Shown: piece after piece, positions 18,065 through 27,318 of the stretch | Numbering within the stretch: position 1 is the first letter of the stretch | Layout of the letters: every line of letters starts with the position of its first letter | Assembly (NCBI GenBank): GCA_026706385.1 | Contig: JAPOYV010000073.1 | Coordinates: 37,131 to 101,130, forward strand | Direction: 5' to 3' | DNA from: Gammaproteobacteria bacterium | GTDB taxonomy: Bacteria; Pseudomonadota; Gammaproteobacteria; Pseudomonadales; Azotimanducaceae | DNA: 64,000 nucleotides | The notes under the pieces: generated by a model | Database searches by the model: none | What the model saw: the letters and a program-made list of their open reading frames with translations, nothing else | What the model was told of the DNA's origin: nothing | Position numbers and translations under genes: made by a program

Positions 18065-20323
18065 ATGATAGGGAGAGAGGAAAGCCGGCTGGCCGTATCG
18101 GCCGTGGGGTCGGCAATGATCGCTCTGTTCTCGGTGAGCGTCGCGAGCGCTCAGGAAGCCGAGGGCGAAGGAGCGAGCGCTTCGGACGCGCTGGAAGTGG
18201 TCATCGTCACCGCCCGCAAGCGCGAGGAGAGCCTACTCGAGATTCCCGAGTCGGTCGCCGCCATTTCGGGCGCGGACATCGACCGGCAGAACCTGAAGGG
18301 ACTCGAGCAGATCGGGTTCCAGGTTCCGAACTTGAACCTGTCCATGCGTCTCGACGGATTTCCGAACGTCTCCATCCGGGGGCTCGGATCCTTCGGCAAT
18401 ACGCAGGGCGTCGGGTTCTACCTTGACGATACGCAGATATTCTCCGACGCCTCGTCGCGGTTCGGGGATCTGGAACGTGTCGAGGTGCTCAAGGGACCGC
18501 AAGGCACGTTGTACGGAGGAAGCAACATCGGCGGCGCGGTGAAGTTTGTCAGCGCGCGGCCGGACTCCGAAGGCATGTCCGGGCGCGTGAAGCTACTTGG
18601 CGGCGAGCAAGGCACGCTGGATGCGGAAGCGAGCGTCAACCTGCCGCTCGGTGACGGCGGCTGGGCCGTGCGCGCCTTTGTGTTCAGCGCATCCGACGAC
18701 GGCTATCTCGTCAACCGGAACCCGCCGCGCGTCAACGGCATGCGAAGCGACAACCCTACGGACGTGGGGGCCGTGGAAGAGTCCGGGGGACGCGTCTCGA
18801 TCGCGGGTCAGCTCTCGGACCGGCTGTCGCTGTACGCGGCTTTCCGCGCCAACCAGTACGAGGGACCGAACAATACCTGGGTGCGGGAAGTGGACCCGAA
18901 CAACCTGGAGCACCCCAACATCGTCGACACCACGATGAACGCCAAGCACGACCGCGAAACCAAGGCCGGCCTGGTCGAACTCAACCTGGAACTCGACGGC
19001 ATGGACGTCCTCTGGTTGAGTTCGTTCACGGATACGTTCAGCAGCCGCTACTCCGACCTCGACATCCGCGAGGAGTACCTTTTCGACCTGCTGCGACCCG
19101 AGGACATGGAGGTGGTCACCCACGAGTTGCGCTTCACATCGACGGGCGAAGGTCCCTTGCAGTGGCTGGCAGGCGTGTACCAGTCGAACTTCGACGAGGT
19201 CATGAATGCCTACATCACATGGTTCGACTCGCGCTTCGTCGGCGATGAGATCGACGGCGTGCTCGGCTGCGTTGTCGGCCAACTGTGTTCGGGCGTGTGG
19301 GCTGGCGAAATCCCCACATTCGCCGAGGAACGCCAGTCGATCGACACGCCCGCCGAGTTGCGCAACCGGGACAAGAGCCATTTGGCGGCGTTCGCGAACA
19401 TGACCTACGAACTCGACGACTGGGAACTGGGAGCAGGCTTGCGTGTCGACAAGTGGAAGAACGAGAGCCTGAACCGCGACGGTGGCATCTCGGACCAGCA
19501 TGAGGACACCGAGGTTCTGCCACGGTTCTCGGTGACCCGTTGGGTAGCCGAAAACGCCATGTTCTACGGCCTGATCTCCTGGGGCTACGAGCCAGGCGGA
19601 TTCAACCTCGCGAGCTTCCAGGGCGAGGACGGGCTCATCCCGTTCGGCCGGGAGGAGGCAGTGAACTACGAGGTCGGCTGGAAGGGTCGCTCGGCGGACG
19701 GTCGTGTCAGCGGGGCGCTGTCGGCGTTCTTCATCGACTACGAGGGGCGGCAGATCGAGTACCACATCGTGCAGGAGGACGGCGATCCGGTGGAGGGAAT
19801 CACCAATTTCGGCGACTCCGAGCAGTACGGGTTCGAGTTGGACATCTCCTGGCAGGTCAGCGACGCACTGCGGCTGACGTTCGTTGCCGGCATGATCGAG
19901 GCCGAGTGGATCCAGGCGTCGTTCGATCCGGGCGATGGCTCAGGAGTCCAGGATCTGACCGGCGGCACGCCACCGGTCGTACCCGAGTTCAGTTGGGGCG
20001 GCTCGGCGGACTACCGGCGGCCGATCAACGACCGTGTGCAGTTCATGGCCGCGGCGCAGGTCAGCCGCAACGGCGAATACCAGGGACTGCAGGCGTGGAA
20101 CCCGGTCACCAACCCGGCGTTCATGGTCTTCAACGGCCAGGTAGGCTTTCTGTGGGAGAACATGGAGCTGATGCTCCATGTCGAGAACCTGTTCGACGAG
20201 CGTTACTACAACGACGTGCAGCACTTCCCGAACTTCTACGGGCTCGACGGCTACGAGAACATCGTGATCGGAACGCTCGGGCAGCCGCGACTGGTGACCG
20301 CGAGCCTGAGTTACCGCTTCTAG
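18065..20323 (+). CDS. TonB-dependent outer-membrane receptor
   Basis: A 752-residue protein. A signal peptide (about 1-30, ending SVASAQ) is followed by a plug domain (VVIVTARKREESLLEIPESVAAISG, then VSIRGLGSFG) and a beta-barrel that ends in the expected C-terminal Phe (LVTASLSYRF). The late motif NLFDERYYNDVQ is typical of the family. It imports a substrate through the outer membrane using TonB energy; plug sequence with PNLNLSMRLDGFPNVSIRG is like receptors for carbohydrates or other organic compounds rather than classical siderophores, but the substrate is not known. A strong hairpin follows the stop. Confidence 0.95.
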   Translation: MIGREESRLAVSAVGSAMIALFSVSVASAQEAEGEGASASDALEVVIVTARKREESLLEIPESVAAISGADIDRQNLKGLEQIGFQVPNLNLSMRLDGFPNVSIRGLGSFGNTQGVGFYLDDTQIFSDASSRFGDLERVEVLKGPQGTLYGGSNIGGAVKFVSARPDSEGMSGRVKLLGGEQGTLDAEASVNLPLGDGGWAVRAFVFSASDDGYLVNRNPPRVNGMRSDNPTDVGAVEESGGRVSIAGQLSDRLSLYAAFRANQYEGPNNTWVREVDPNNLEHPNIVDTTMNAKHDRETKAGLVELNLELDGMDVLWLSSFTDTFSSRYSDLDIREEYLFDLLRPEDMEVVTHELRFTSTGEGPLQWLAGVYQSNFDEVMNAYITWFDSRFVGDEIDGVLGCVVGQLCSGVWAGEIPTFAEERQSIDTPAELRNRDKSHLAAFANMTYELDDWELGAGLRVDKWKNESLNRDGGISDQHEDTEVLPRFSVTRWVAENAMFYGLISWGYEPGGFNLASFQGEDGLIPFGREEAVNYEVGWKGRSADGRVSGALSAFFIDYEGRQIEYHIVQEDGDPVEGITNFGDSEQYGFELDISWQVSDALRLTFVAGMIEAEWIQASFDPGDGSGVQDLTGGTPPVVPEFSWGGSADYRRPINDRVQFMAAAQVSRNGEYQGLQAWNPVTNPAFMVFNGQVGFLWENMELMLHVENLFDERYYNDVQHFPNFYGLDGYENIVIGTLGQPRLVTASLSYRF

Positions 20324-20336
20324 CGTTCGGAAAGAC

Positions 20337-20373
20337 AAGAGGGGACGCGCCGCCAAACGGTGCGTCCCCTCTT
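20337..20373. terminator. Bidirectional rho-independent-like terminator
   Basis: AAGAGGGGACGC (20337-20348) pairs perfectly with GCGTCCCCTCTT (20362-20373), a 12-bp stem whose loop can pair further (CCG/CGG). It lies 14 bases after the receptor stop and between convergent genes, so it can serve both strands. The T tract is short (CTCTTCG). Confidence 0.8.
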
Positions 20374-20418
20374 CGTAATCAACCGGACCCGAAAGAAAGC
20401 TCTCGGGCCGACGTCAGC

Positions 20419-20868
20419 CTAGCCCTGACTGGCGTTCCAGACCTCGTAGACCTGTTGCCAGCCGACGAGGGCGATCGTATTGCCGTCGTCGTCGATGAAG
20501 TTGAGCGGGCCCATGAACGTCATGTAGAACTCGCTGTCCTCATCGAACTCCGTGTGGTCATGCTGCGCGTTGCAGGCCTCGTATCCGTATCCCGGTGCAA
20601 CTGCCGTCTCTCCGCCGCCGGCGTCTCCACCGCGAACGTGCATCCGGCCCTTGGTGAGGAAGTACTCGCCGGGGCCCATGTGGATGTGCTTGGCGAACGA
20701 CGAGCCGGCCTTGCAGTCGAAGATCGCCGTCCACGCTCCGGCCTCCGGGGAGACATGCAACAGTTTCCACTTGATATCCCCTTGGCATAGTCCCTCGGGG
20801 AATTGCACCCAATCCACCTCGTCCATCTGGACGTAGTCGCCGCTGGCGGCTTGTGCAGTATTGGCCAT
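20419..20868 (-). CDS. Cupin-domain protein, acetylacetone-dioxygenase-like
   Basis: A 149-residue single-domain cupin. The first cupin motif is present as AKHIHMGPGEYFLTKGRM, giving the H-x-H and Glu metal ligands; the second is weaker (HDHTEFDEDSEFY). The overall pattern is that of the small cupins annotated as 2,4'-dihydroxyacetophenone or acetylacetone-cleaving dioxygenases, which split a carbon-carbon bond using Fe(II) and oxygen. The actual substrate is unknown. The ATG follows GGGAGTGAG. A second cupin of the same group lies upstream on the same strand, 334 bases away. Confidence 0.82.
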   Translation of the reverse strand: MANTAQAASGDYVQMDEVDWVQFPEGLCQGDIKWKLLHVSPEAGAWTAIFDCKAGSSFAKHIHMGPGEYFLTKGRMHVRGGDAGGGETAVAPGYGYEACNAQHDHTEFDEDSEFYMTFMGPLNFIDDDGNTIALVGWQQVYEVWNASQG

Positions 20869-21202
20869 TTCTCACTCCCTATCGATGGCGGCTTGCGCCG
20901 CCGCGAACCCCCCGGTTCCCGCTGACGCTGCAGCGAACCCCGGCCTCGAGCCCGATACTGTACCCCGTTTCCCTGCAGGTCAACCGCGGCCGGCCTTGCA
21001 GGCGAACGCCGGTCCCCTAGGCGGGCGAGGTCCGTTCGGGCGTCCATCCGGGACCTCCGTCGCCTTGCTTCAACACAATACTCACCGGTGCACTCGACTC
21101 CCGAGTGCGATAGGACTATCCGATCCGGACCAGCGTTGAGCCTGGACCGTGCCGCAGCCGTAACGGACTTCTGGCTAGGGCGTCTTGACGCGAACCGCTT
21201 CG
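20869..21202. other. Non-coding gap between two cupin genes
   Basis: No convincing gene is visible in these 334 bases. They hold a small hairpin, GCACTCG (21090-21096) with CGAGTGC (21102-21108), and must contain the promoter of the downstream cupin gene, which I cannot place with confidence. Confidence 0.5.
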
Positions 21203-21664
21203 CTATCCCGCCGCGTGCTGTGCCGCCGCTGGCGGTGCCGCACCGGCTTCTAGACGGCGCAACTCCTCCCAGCCGAAGTACCCGGTGAACCCGTTCTCGT
21301 CGAAGAAGAGCACGGGTCCGTCGGCGAGCATCAGGTAGTCGACGTCTTCGAGCGCCTCGGTGGCGTAGTGGACCATCCCGTTCGGCTCGAACAGGAAATC
21401 GCCGGGTCCGAGGATATTGTCGCGCACCTGCAGCTTGCCGCTGATGACGTACACGTACACCGCACCGAAGTGCTTATGGGAAGGCGCAGCGTAGCCTTTC
21501 TTCCACCGGTAGATGCCTGCGTGGCGTCCGGTCTCGCCCTGCGACCACAGCAGTCTCACCCAGGCCCGACCGGGCTCGGTCTCGAGCCAGTCGTCGTCCG
21601 AGGCTGCGACCACCGTGTCTGACAACTGCTCGTCGAACGGGCTGATGTCTTGTGGTAGTGCCAT
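21203..21664 (-). CDS. Cupin-domain protein, 2,4'-dihydroxyacetophenone-dioxygenase-like
   Basis: A 153-residue cupin with the metal-binding stretch APSHKHFGAVYVYVISGKLQVRD and then GPGDFLFEPNGMVHYATEA, the ChrR-like/acetylacetone-dioxygenase pattern. It is related to, but clearly different from, the cupin at 20419-20868. Such enzymes are non-haem iron dioxygenases or are of unknown function. The ATG is preceded by the strong site GGAGGGAG. The last 20 residues are Ala-rich. The gene lies upstream of its paralogue on the same strand, but the gap makes a shared transcript uncertain. Confidence 0.82.
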   Translation of the reverse strand: MALPQDISPFDEQLSDTVVAASDDDWLETEPGRAWVRLLWSQGETGRHAGIYRWKKGYAAPSHKHFGAVYVYVISGKLQVRDNILGPGDFLFEPNGMVHYATEALEDVDYLMLADGPVLFFDENGFTGYFGWEELRRLEAGAAPPAAAQHAAG

Positions 21665-21782
21665 CTTGACTCCCTCCTAAAATCAGGATTGCCGTTCGAT
21701 AGTAGCGCGTGCATCGGGTGGGAGCCACAGAAGCCGGCACAAGAATGCTACGATGTGCCGATCACGGATACTCATCCGTTCT

Positions 21783-21859
21783 CGGGGCGTAGCGCAGTCT
21801 GGTAGCGCATCACACTGGGGGTGTGGTGGTCGTCGGTTCAAATCCGGCCGCCCCGACCA
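21783..21859 (+). tRNA. tRNA-Pro (anticodon GGG)
   Basis: The 77-nt sequence folds with acceptor stem CGGGGCG/CGCCCCG, D arm GCGC/GCGC, anticodon stem TCACA/TGTGG with loop CTGGGGG (anticodon GGG), T arm GTCGG/CCGGC with loop TTCAAAT and an encoded CCA. A TACGAT -10 candidate lies at 21749-21754. The gene directly precedes a degenerate toxin-like operon, so its 3' end may have served as an integration site, though no repeat of it is seen in the window. Confidence 0.97.
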
Positions 21860-21971
21860 GACCTCGGCCCGATGTTCGTCGCTCCCCACAGACCACGCCC
21901 GGCTATATGGCTGGAACCGAACGGGGCGCGTACCCCACAATAGCGCCACCGCACGCTTGGCCGGACGCGCG

Positions 21972-22427
21972 ATGCAGCGGGCGCAGATCGTCATCCCCGG
22001 CATCCCCGGCACTGTCCTCGCCCGGGTAGCGCCTGCGCTGTCGGAGTGGCTCGGCCCCGCAGGGTGTGTCCTCGGCGGCGGGACCGTACTCGCCGCCCGG
22101 TGGCAGCATCGCGTGAGCACGGACGTTCCGACCGAGAGCACGGCGGAAATCCTGGCGAGAAAGGTGCAGAGCCGCATCCTCGACCTCGGCGCATTCACTG
22201 CGCGCGACCTATACGACATCGTCGTCGCCCAAGACCGGGATCGCAAGGCGCTGCGGCGCGTTATGGCGTCCATCACAGCCCAAGAACGCACGGCAATCGC
22301 CAGCGAACTGCGCGGGCTGCCCCGTGGCTGGACCGGCGACCAACCGGTTCGCGAACCTGCACGGCCGGAGTTGCTGACCGAACTGCCGCGCCGAGCCCGT
22401 GCGTTGTTCGAGGCGGTCGCGCCATGA
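21972..22427 (+). pseudogene. AbiEii/AbiGii-type nucleotidyltransferase toxin homologue with internal deletion
   Basis: The 151-residue reading frame begins like an AbiEii nucleotidyltransferase: GPAGCVLGGGTVLAARWQHRVSTDV matches the GG-T-x9-DxD active-site region. It then jumps directly to TAEILARKVQSRILDLGAFTARDLYDIVVA, which in full-length relatives lies well downstream. The second catalytic Asp (STDxD) is missing, replaced by Pro, so a segment I estimate at 60-80 residues has been lost in frame and the enzyme should be inactive. The frame is otherwise open and the stop overlaps the next gene as ATGA. The full-length comparison is from memory of the family, so the deletion size is approximate. 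Confidence 0.65.
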
Positions 22428-23026
22428 TCGACTTCGAGGCCGTGCGTCGCGCGTACTACTCGCCCCCGCCGAACGAACATGTCCCGACCGTCGAGGAGCG
22501 CATCGCCGCCTACGAACGCCAGCGCATGGCGGACGCACGCAGCCGTGGCCTGGATCCCGCCGCCGACGCGATCGGCGAGTACGGCTCGTTGATCGGCGGC
22601 TTGGGTAAGCCAACGACCTTGTTCCGAGGCGGCCGCCGTGCCGAAGACATGGTGCGCATGCCGCCCATGCCGCTGCCGTGGTTCGACCACGAAAACGCCC
22701 ATCTGCGCACGCCTTGCAACGAACCCCACAGATACCTCGAGATCCTCTCGGCGGACCATTTGGCCGGCTGCGATCCGCGACCCGACGGCCGAACCCTCGA
22801 CCGTCTCCTGCGTGCCGACCGGCTCACCCGCACACAAGCCGCTCTCGTCGAGGACTTCCTGACCCGTCTGCGCATGATCGAGCTCGCCTACCTCCTGAGC
22901 CGCTGCGGCCTGACCATCTACGAGGTCGCTCGCGCGATGTTGCTCTCCGGCAGCAGAACGCCGGCAAAGACGCACTGGATCAACCAGTTCGCGACGCGGC
23001 CTCGCCCGGCCCGCCCCGAAGAATGA
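22424..23026 (+). CDS. Hypothetical protein, partner of the AbiEii-like gene
   Basis: A 200-residue soluble protein I do not recognise. Its start overlaps the toxin-like gene as ATGA, so the two are one unit. It is rich in Arg, Pro and Ala; residues 10-30 hold two Pro-rich segments (YYSPPPNEHVP), and residues 125-170 could form helices (LVEDFLTRLRMIELAYLLSRCGLTIYEVARAMLLSG). It may be the cognate antitoxin or a regulator, but this is inferred only from the coupled position. No catalytic motif is visible. Confidence 0.6.
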   Translation: MIDFEAVRRAYYSPPPNEHVPTVEERIAAYERQRMADARSRGLDPAADAIGEYGSLIGGLGKPTTLFRGGRRAEDMVRMPPMPLPWFDHENAHLRTPCNEPHRYLEILSADHLAGCDPRPDGRTLDRLLRADRLTRTQAALVEDFLTRLRMIELAYLLSRCGLTIYEVARAMLLSGSRTPAKTHWINQFATRPRPARPEE

Positions 23027-23117
23027 AGGTTGCGGCGCCCCGGCCTAGCTTGAGGACGCTACGTTGTGTGATTCGGGTTCAGTAATACCAAGGGAGGTTC
23101 AGCCGCCGCCAATCAAG

Positions 23118-23927
23118 CTAAGGCACTGCCGGATACTCGTTGAACATCGAGGTGCGCCCGCCGTCGACGACCAGATCGTGGCAATTCACGAACCGGCCCT
23201 CGTCGCTGGCGAGGAACAGCGCGGCGGTGGCGATGTCCCACGCGAGGCCCGATTTCTTCAATGGATTGGCCTTGGCCAGGTTGCCTTGGAGCTTGGCCAT
23301 CTTGCGCGCGTTCTCCTCGTCGGGGAGCGTGTTCGCGCGGGCCGAGCCGCCCCAGAAGATCGGCGTGGCGATGGCTCCCGGGGAGATCACGTTGACGCGG
23401 ATGCCCTGCGGCCCGAGCTCCACGCCGGCGAGCTTGGAGTAGTGCGTGACGGCGGCCTTGACGGCGCTGTAGAGGATGTTGCCCTGGAGGTGGCGCAGCG
23501 CCGCGACGCTCGAGTTGTTGATGATCGCGCCGCCGCCCGAGGCCAGCATGTGGGGCACCGCGTAGCGCATCCCTAGGGCCACGCTGGTGAAGAGCAACTT
23601 GACGCCGTAGTCGACGTTCTCGGCGGTGATGTCCGCGACGTTGCCGGCCGTCGGACCGCCCGCATTGTTGAACAGCACGTCGAGGCGTCCAAAGCGCTCG
23701 GCGGTCGAATCGATGACGCGCCGGACGTCCGCCTCCACCGTGACATCCTGGTGTTCGTAGACGACGGCCTCGCCGAGGCGGTCGGCGAGCGCCACGGCCT
23801 TGTCGCGCGAACGCCCCGCGATCACAACCTGGGCGCCCTCGGACGCGAAGAGCTCGGCGGTCGCCGCCCCGATGCCGCTGGTTCCGCCGGTGATCACCGC
23901 GACCCGTCCGTTCAGGCGCTCCCCCAT
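23118..23927 (-). CDS. SDR family oxidoreductase
   Basis: A 269-residue classical short-chain dehydrogenase. The Rossmann motif GGTSGIGAA is at residues 14-22, NNAG at about 90, and the catalytic Ser and YSAVK tetrad elements follow (INNSSVAA, YSAVKAA). It uses NAD(P)H to oxidise or reduce an alcohol/ketone of unknown identity. ATG 23927 was chosen because it precedes the usual MGERLNGRVAVITGG start; longer in-frame readings run into the opposite-strand RND gene. The 279 bases between it and the divergent RND gene (23928-24206) hold no gene and must contain both promoters. Confidence 0.93.
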   Translation of the reverse strand: MGERLNGRVAVITGGTSGIGAATAELFASEGAQVVIAGRSRDKAVALADRLGEAVVYEHQDVTVEADVRRVIDSTAERFGRLDVLFNNAGGPTAGNVADITAENVDYGVKLLFTSVALGMRYAVPHMLASGGGAIINNSSVAALRHLQGNILYSAVKAAVTHYSKLAGVELGPQGIRVNVISPGAIATPIFWGGSARANTLPDEENARKMAKLQGNLAKANPLKKSGLAWDIATAALFLASDEGRFVNCHDLVVDGGRTSMFNEYPAVP

Positions 23928-24206
23928 AGGTATGTCCTTCCTTCGCCGAGTGTGTTGGGCGCGAACTATAGCGTTCATCGCGGCGCGTTTTGCCAAACCC
24001 GTGGTGGATGTCGCCGCTGGGCGCGATCGCGCGTCAAGAAAAACTCCTGTTATCAATGAGTTGTGAGTTGGCACAAAGACTGCAACGAGCCTTGCCGAGC
24101 GACGACCGCGAGCAGACGACCAAGGCGACCCGTTAAGGGCAGCCAACCCGGCACCGTCCAAGTTCGCTGAGAGTGGGGACCTTTCTTCAGTGAAGCCGCC
24201 AAGCCC

Positions 24207-27200
24207 ATGAACCTGATCCGCATCTTCGTGACGCATCGCCTTGCCGCCAACCTCGGGATGGTGTTGATGGTGTTGGCGGGCGTTTGGGCCGTTTCCCGCC
24301 TCAACGTCGGCCTCAATCCCGTCCAGCCGCAGCGGTTTGCCGACGTCTCGATCAGTTGGCGTGGCGCTAGCGCGGAGGACGTGGAGAAGCTGGTCACCAC
24401 GCCCCTCGAACAACAGCTCAAGACCGTGCCCGGCGTCGAGACCGTGTGGAGCGTCACGCGCGACACCTCGAGCCTGGTCGAGGTCCGTGTGGAACCGGGT
24501 GCGGACATCAACGAGCTCGTGGACGCGATGAAGCAGCGCGTGTCCCAGGTGCGCAGCTTCCCGCCTGACATCGAGCCCCCGAACGTGTACGTCTTCCGCT
24601 ATCGGGAGCTGGTCGCGGCGGTGCTGGTGACCGGTCCGGGCAGCCTTGACGAGTTGATTCCGCTCGCAAAGCAGATGCAGAACGAGCTTCTCTCCCGGGG
24701 TATGGACTCCGTCGAGTTCACCGGTCTCCCCGTCGAGGAGATCGCGATCCAGGTGAACACCCGGACGCTCCTGGAGCTGGGCTTGAGCTTCGACGAACTC
24801 GGCCGCCAGCTCGCCGGCTTGTCCACGGACTCGCCGGGCGGGCGGATCGGCGATGGCGAAGTGTCGCGCCAGTTGCGCAGCCTCGACCAACGCCGGGATG
24901 CGAACGCCTTCGAGAACCTGCCGATATCCACAGGGGACGGATTGGTCCGCCTCGGCGATATCGCCCGCGTGGAACGCCGCCCGGTGGTCGATCAGCCTTA
25001 TCTCACGGTCGGCGGCAAGCCGGCCATCGCGCTTTTCGTGCGTCGCGACATGGCGACGCATTCCCTCGATGCGGCGGAGAACCTGAACGCGTACCTGGAG
25101 GCGAAGCAGCCGACCCTGCCGCAGGGGGTCACGTTGAACCTGTTCCTCGAGGCCTGGCGGTTCATACGCGACGAGCTGACGCTCATCATCAGCAACGGCG
25201 CCATGGGCCTGGTGCTGGTGATCGGGGCGCTGTTCCTGTTTCTGCGCCTGGCGCCCGCATTCTGGGTGATGATGGGCATTCCGGCGACCTTCCTGGCGTC
25301 CCTCTTCGCCTTCTACTACCTGGGGGGCACGATCAACGGCGTCAGCCTAATCGGCTTCATCATGGCACTCGGCATCGTCGTCGACGACGCGATCGTCGTC
25401 GGCGAGGAGGCGGTGACGCAGTTCGATGCCGGGGCATCGCCGGCCGATGCCGCAACCACCGGCGCACGACGCATGCTGGCACCGGTGATCGCCTCGTCGT
25501 TGACGACGCTGTGCGCGTTCACGCCGCTGGTCGTCTCCAATGAAGCGCCGCTGGTGGAGATCGCCATGGTGATGCTCGTGGTGATCTCGGCTTCGCTCGT
25601 CGAGTGTTTCCTCATCCTCCCGGGCCACCTGCGCCACGCGTTCGACCATATGGGGCGCCGGCCGATGCGGCGTTGGCGCAAGCGTTTCAACGCGGCCTTC
25701 GAGTCGTTTCGCGACCAACGCTTCCTGCCACTGGTCCGTCAGAGCCTTGAGAACCGGGGCGCGGTCCTGACCGCGGCTGCGGGAATGTTCGTCGTGGTGG
25801 CTCTGGTGCCGGTCACCGGGTGGATCAAGACCGAGATGAACCTGAACCTGGATTTCGAGGAGATCCGTGCCGACGTGCGCTTCGTCCCCGGGTCGTCGAG
25901 CGGCGACAAGGATGCCTTCATCGCCCAACTCGAAGGCAAGCTCTTGGCGACCGACACGGACCTCGGCGGCGGCCACCTGGTCAACCACGTGACGATGCGC
26001 AACATCGCGTCCATAAACAACGAAAGCAAGACAGGGCCGCAATATTCGTCGGTGCGCGTGGAACTGACGTCGCCTGAACAACGGGACTTCTCCGCCGATG
26101 AGTTCTCGTCGGACTGGCTAGCTCGCGTCGACCGGTCGGAAGTCGTCGATTCGCTCAACATCGCGAAGGTGCGGGGCTGGTCTTCCGACTTCTCGATCCT
26201 GCTCAAGGGCAACGATGCCGCGATGCTGAAACGGGCCGGCGACGAGGTGATGGCGGGACTCGTGACCCTGGCAGGCGTCTCGAACCTGCGCGACAACCTG
26301 CCGTGGGGGGACGACCAATGGGTGCTGAGCCTCACGACGGCCGGCAGGGCGCTTGGCCTCTCGACCAGCGACTTGGGAAGGCAGCTTCGGGCCGCCTACG
26401 ACGGGCGCCGGATCCAGATCTTCCAGGACCAGGACATTGAACTCGAGGTGCGGCTGATCCTGCCCGAGGCCGAGCGCACGGATCTCGCCGCCATCGGGCA
26501 GTTCCCGATCAAGGCGCCGGACGGCGCCATGGTGCCGCTCTCAACGGTGGCCGGCATCGAAGCGAGCCGCGGCATCGACGCCGTCCGGCACCACAACGGC
26601 CAGCGCACGTTGACCATCCGCGGCGACGCGGACCATGCGGTGATCAGTGGCGGCGAAGTGGTCGAGTACTTCAACGAGAACATCCGCGACGCGGTTACGA
26701 GTAAGTACGGCGTGACCACCGGCCTTGACGAGTTGAGCCAGGCCGAAAACGAGCTCTTGAGCGATATGCTCCTGCAGTTCGGCATCGCGCTCGCGCTGAT
26801 CTACGTGGTGCTGGCGTGGGTGTTCGCGTCGTGGAGTTGGCCGTTCGCGGTCATGGCCGCCATCCCGTTGGGGCTCACCGGGGCCTTGCTCGGCCATATC
26901 GTGCTCGGGCTCCACATCAACCCGATGTCGCTGCTCGGCATGTTCGCGCTGACCGGCATCATCGTGAACGACTCGATCATCCTGCTCAGCACCTACCGCC
27001 GCTTCGTTGCAGGTGGCACGGCGCCCGCGCAAGCCATCGAGGATGCGGTGAAACGCCGGTTTCGGCCGGTCATCCTGACTTCGTTGACGACGATGGCCGG
27101 CTTGCTGCCGCTGATGTTCGAGCAGGCGCCGATTGCGGCGATGTTTAAACCGCTGGCCGCGGCGATCTGCTTCGGCTTGCTCTACGGGACGCTGCTGGTG

Positions 27201-27317
27201 CTGGTGGTGATTCCCGTCCTGCTGGCGATGATCGTGCGCGGCGGCGAGCGGGTCGCGCGGTGGCGGAGGGCGATTCCCGGGCTCGGCAGCACACTCGGCG
27301 ACGTAAAGGAGGCTTAA
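24207..27317 (+). CDS. RND family efflux transporter, inner-membrane pump
   Basis: A 1036-residue protein with the RND architecture: helix 1, a large periplasmic loop, helices 2-6, helix 7, a second loop and helices 8-12. Helix 4 has the proton-relay motif GIVVDDAIVVGEE. The periplasmic part holds AEDVEKLVTTPLEQQLKTVPGVE, typical of AcrB/MexF-like pumps. It exports toxic compounds across the envelope with an adaptor and an outer-membrane channel. The adaptor gene follows immediately, the reverse of the common adaptor-then-pump order. No TolC-like channel is nearby. Confidence 0.96.
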   Translation: MNLIRIFVTHRLAANLGMVLMVLAGVWAVSRLNVGLNPVQPQRFADVSISWRGASAEDVEKLVTTPLEQQLKTVPGVETVWSVTRDTSSLVEVRVEPGADINELVDAMKQRVSQVRSFPPDIEPPNVYVFRYRELVAAVLVTGPGSLDELIPLAKQMQNELLSRGMDSVEFTGLPVEEIAIQVNTRTLLELGLSFDELGRQLAGLSTDSPGGRIGDGEVSRQLRSLDQRRDANAFENLPISTGDGLVRLGDIARVERRPVVDQPYLTVGGKPAIALFVRRDMATHSLDAAENLNAYLEAKQPTLPQGVTLNLFLEAWRFIRDELTLIISNGAMGLVLVIGALFLFLRLAPAFWVMMGIPATFLASLFAFYYLGGTINGVSLIGFIMALGIVVDDAIVVGEEAVTQFDAGASPADAATTGARRMLAPVIASSLTTLCAFTPLVVSNEAPLVEIAMVMLVVISASLVECFLILPGHLRHAFDHMGRRPMRRWRKRFNAAFESFRDQRFLPLVRQSLENRGAVLTAAAGMFVVVALVPVTGWIKTEMNLNLDFEEIRADVRFVPGSSSGDKDAFIAQLEGKLLATDTDLGGGHLVNHVTMRNIASINNESKTGPQYSSVRVELTSPEQRDFSADEFSSDWLARVDRSEVVDSLNIAKVRGWSSDFSILLKGNDAAMLKRAGDEVMAGLVTLAGVSNLRDNLPWGDDQWVLSLTTAGRALGLSTSDLGRQLRAAYDGRRIQIFQDQDIELEVRLILPEAERTDLAAIGQFPIKAPDGAMVPLSTVAGIEASRGIDAVRHHNGQRTLTIRGDADHAVISGGEVVEYFNENIRDAVTSKYGVTTGLDELSQAENELLSDMLLQFGIALALIYVVLAWVFASWSWPFAVMAAIPLGLTGALLGHIVLGLHINPMSLLGMFALTGIIVNDSIILLSTYRRFVAGGTAPAQAIEDAVKRRFRPVILTSLTTMAGLLPLMFEQAPIAAMFKPLAAAICFGLLYGTLLVLVVIPVLLAMIVRGGERVARWRRAIPGLGSTLGDVKEA

Positions 27318-27318
27318 G

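Noticed and set aside
21753..21971. In-frame extension of the AbiEii-like gene upstream through tRNA-Pro.
   Set aside because: It would translate the tRNA gene; ATG 21972 begins the recognisable protein.
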